Of a DNA stretch of 6,716 nt, positions 5,559 through 6,716 are shown piece by piece. A model generated the notes under the pieces. That model was given only the letters and a program-made list of their open reading frames with translations. It had not been told where the DNA came from and made no database searches. Location: assembly GCA_009840695.1 (NCBI GenBank), contig VXNG01000135.1, positions 1-6,716 of the forward strand. The letters are read 5' to 3'. This DNA comes from Acidimicrobiaceae bacterium. GTDB taxonomy: Bacteria; Actinomycetota; Acidimicrobiia; Acidimicrobiales; Aldehydirespiratoraceae. Made by a program: the position numbers and the translations under genes. How positions within the stretch are numbered: the stretch's first letter is position 1; each line of letters begins with the position of its first letter.

Positions 5559-6716
5559 ATGAGCACCGAGCGTCGTAGGCGACGGCCGCGGCAGGCCGCG
5601 GTCACCGAGCCGAGCGGCCCGGTCCAGCCGCCATGGCGGCTGCATGAGCGCCGGTTCGAGCCGACGCCGATCGTGAGCGAGGACGAGCTCGAGGCCATCC
5701 ACGCCGCCTCGCTTACGGTGCTGCGCGACACCGGCATGGAGTTCCTGCATCCGACGGCCCGGACAATGTGGGCCGAGGCCGGTGCCAAGGTCGACGGGGA
5801 TCGGGTGCGCTTCGACCCTGAGATGATCACCGAACTGGTGGCCACCGCCCCCGGTGAGTTCGTGCTGCACGCTCCCGCCCCGGCGCGCCACTTGCCGATG
5901 GGTGGGCGCAATGTGGCCTTTGGCTCGGTGGCCAGCCCTCCGAACGCGGCCGACCGGGCCGGCGGCCGGCGCACCGGCAACCGGGAGGACTTCCGGCGGC
6001 TGGTGATGCTCGGGGAGGTGCTAAACGCGGTCGGTTTCCAGGGTGGCTATCCGGTCGAGCCGGTGGACGTGCACGCATCGGTGCGTCACCTAGTGGCTAC
6101 CCGCGACCTGCTCACTCTGACAGGCAAGGCCCTCCACGCCTACTCGCTGGGAGCGCAACGCAACCGCGATTGCCTGGAGATGGTGCGCATCGCGCGCGGC
6201 GTCAGCGAGGACGACCTTGAGACGCAGCCGTCGATCTTCACCGTGGTCAACTGCAACTCGCCGCTGCGACTCGATACACCCATGCTGGAGGGGATCCTCC
6301 AGTACTCGGCCCGCAACCAGGTGGTGGCGGTTACGCCGTTCACGCTGGCCGGGGCGATGGCGCCAGTCACGGTGGCTGGCGCGGTGGTCCAGCAGAACGC
6401 TGAGGCCCTGGCCGGCATGGCCTTCTGCCAGTTGGTGAGGCCGGGTTCGCCGGTGATCTATGGAGGATTCACCTCCAATGTCGACATGCAGTCGGGCGCC
6501 CCCGCCTTCGGCACCCCCGAGTACATGCAGGCGGTTCTGCTCGGGGGCCAGCTCGCTCGCCGGTACGGCGTCCCCTACCGGTCCTCCAACGTCTGCGCAG
6601 CCAACGCGGTTGACGCCCAAGCCGCCTACGAGAGCGTGTTCTCGCTGTGGGCCGTGGTGATGGGCGGCGCCCACATGGTGATGCACGGGGCGGGGTGGAT
6701 GGAGGGCGGGCTGCAG
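5559..6716 (+). CDS. MttB-family methyltransferase (trimethylamine/betaine corrinoid methyltransferase superfamily), 3' truncated
   Basis: The frame is open from the ATG at 5559 to the last base, giving 386 residues of a family whose members are about 500 long. It starts with the Arg-rich tail (ERRRRRPRQ) often seen in non-archaeal members. It then shows family-like blocks including LTVLRDTGMEFLHPTAR (52-68), a TFTLAGAMAPVT-type segment (259-271), GSPVIYGGF (296-304), SGAPAFGTPEYMQAV (312-326), LARRYGVPYRSSN (332-344) and AVDAQAAYESVFSLW (350-364). In this superfamily the TIM-barrel protein moves a methyl group from a methylated amine or quaternary amine to a corrinoid protein. No in-frame TAG occurs in the visible part, so it looks like a pyrrolysine-free homologue of the glycine-betaine (MtgB) type rather than a classical Pyl-containing MttB. 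Substrate and corrinoid partner lie outside what is seen. It is divergent from the selenoprotein operon. Confidence 0.85.
   Translation, partial: MSTERRRRRPRQAAVTEPSGPVQPPWRLHERRFEPTPIVSEDELEAIHAASLTVLRDTGMEFLHPTARTMWAEAGAKVDGDRVRFDPEMITELVATAPGEFVLHAPAPARHLPMGGRNVAFGSVASPPNAADRAGGRRTGNREDFRRLVMLGEVLNAVGFQGGYPVEPVDVHASVRHLVATRDLLTLTGKALHAYSLGAQRNRDCLEMVRIARGVSEDDLETQPSIFTVVNCNSPLRLDTPMLEGILQYSARNQVVAVTPFTLAGAMAPVTVAGAVVQQNAEALAGMAFCQLVRPGSPVIYGGFTSNVDMQSGAPAFGTPEYMQAVLLGGQLARRYGVPYRSSNVCAANAVDAQAAYESVFSLWAVVMGGAHMVMHGAGWMEGGLQ

Noticed and set aside
5397..5891. N-terminal extension of the 346-aa gene along the open minus-strand frame (511 codons in all)
   Set aside because: It would overlap the MttB-like gene head-on for over 300 bp; its residues are low-complexity Arg/His/Pro-rich sequence typical of an antisense shadow, and the ATG at 5396 begins the conserved-looking part.
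6090..6686. 198-codon minus-strand open frame opposite the MttB-like gene
   Set aside because: It is a shadow of the MttB-like coding frame, which runs uninterrupted over the same bases with family-like motifs.

Overview
This 6.7-kb window is GC-rich, has tightly packed genes, and is probably from an actinobacterium. The best guess is an Acidimicrobiia-like environmental lineage. This is inferred from base composition, a recurrent TAGnnT -10 box lying 6-7 nt before start codons (the leaderless-transcript architecture common in Actinobacteria), and the protein content. There is no rRNA or other marker to fix the taxonomy.

Left part (1-1819): the 3' end of a SulP-type anion transporter with its cytoplasmic STAS domain is followed by a complete membrane fatty-acid desaturase with three histidine boxes. 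Converging on the desaturase is a small protein made of two ACT domains. The two convergent genes share one CTAG tetranucleotide that supplies both TAG stop codons.

Middle (1820-4358): a metal-dependent amidohydrolase (TIM-barrel, Amidohydro_2 type) on the + strand runs into the end of a three-gene minus-strand operon. In transcription order that operon is an uncharacterised 346-aa protein, a UGSC-family selenoprotein, and a D-2-hydroxyacid dehydrogenase. The selenoprotein would be missed or truncated by ordinary gene calling. Its frame is interrupted by one TGA at 4043-4041, which encodes the Sec of a Sec-Gly-Ser-Cys motif. A perfect 8-bp hairpin starts 11 nt after that codon and fits the bacterial SECIS geometry.

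Right part (4356-6716): the 346-aa gene starts the minus-strand operon and diverges, across 162 bp, from an MttB-family (trimethylamine/glycine-betaine corrinoid methyltransferase superfamily) gene that runs off the window end. The divergent layout suggests shared control of the methyltransferase and the selenoprotein operon. One reading is a catabolic module for a small methylated or carboxylated compound: methyl transfer (MttB-like), thiol/selenol redox chemistry (UGSC protein and its partner), 2-oxoacid/2-hydroxyacid interconversion and hydrolysis (amidohydrolase). No substrate is shown by the sequence. The Sec-decoding genes (selA, selB, selC, selD) are not in the window.
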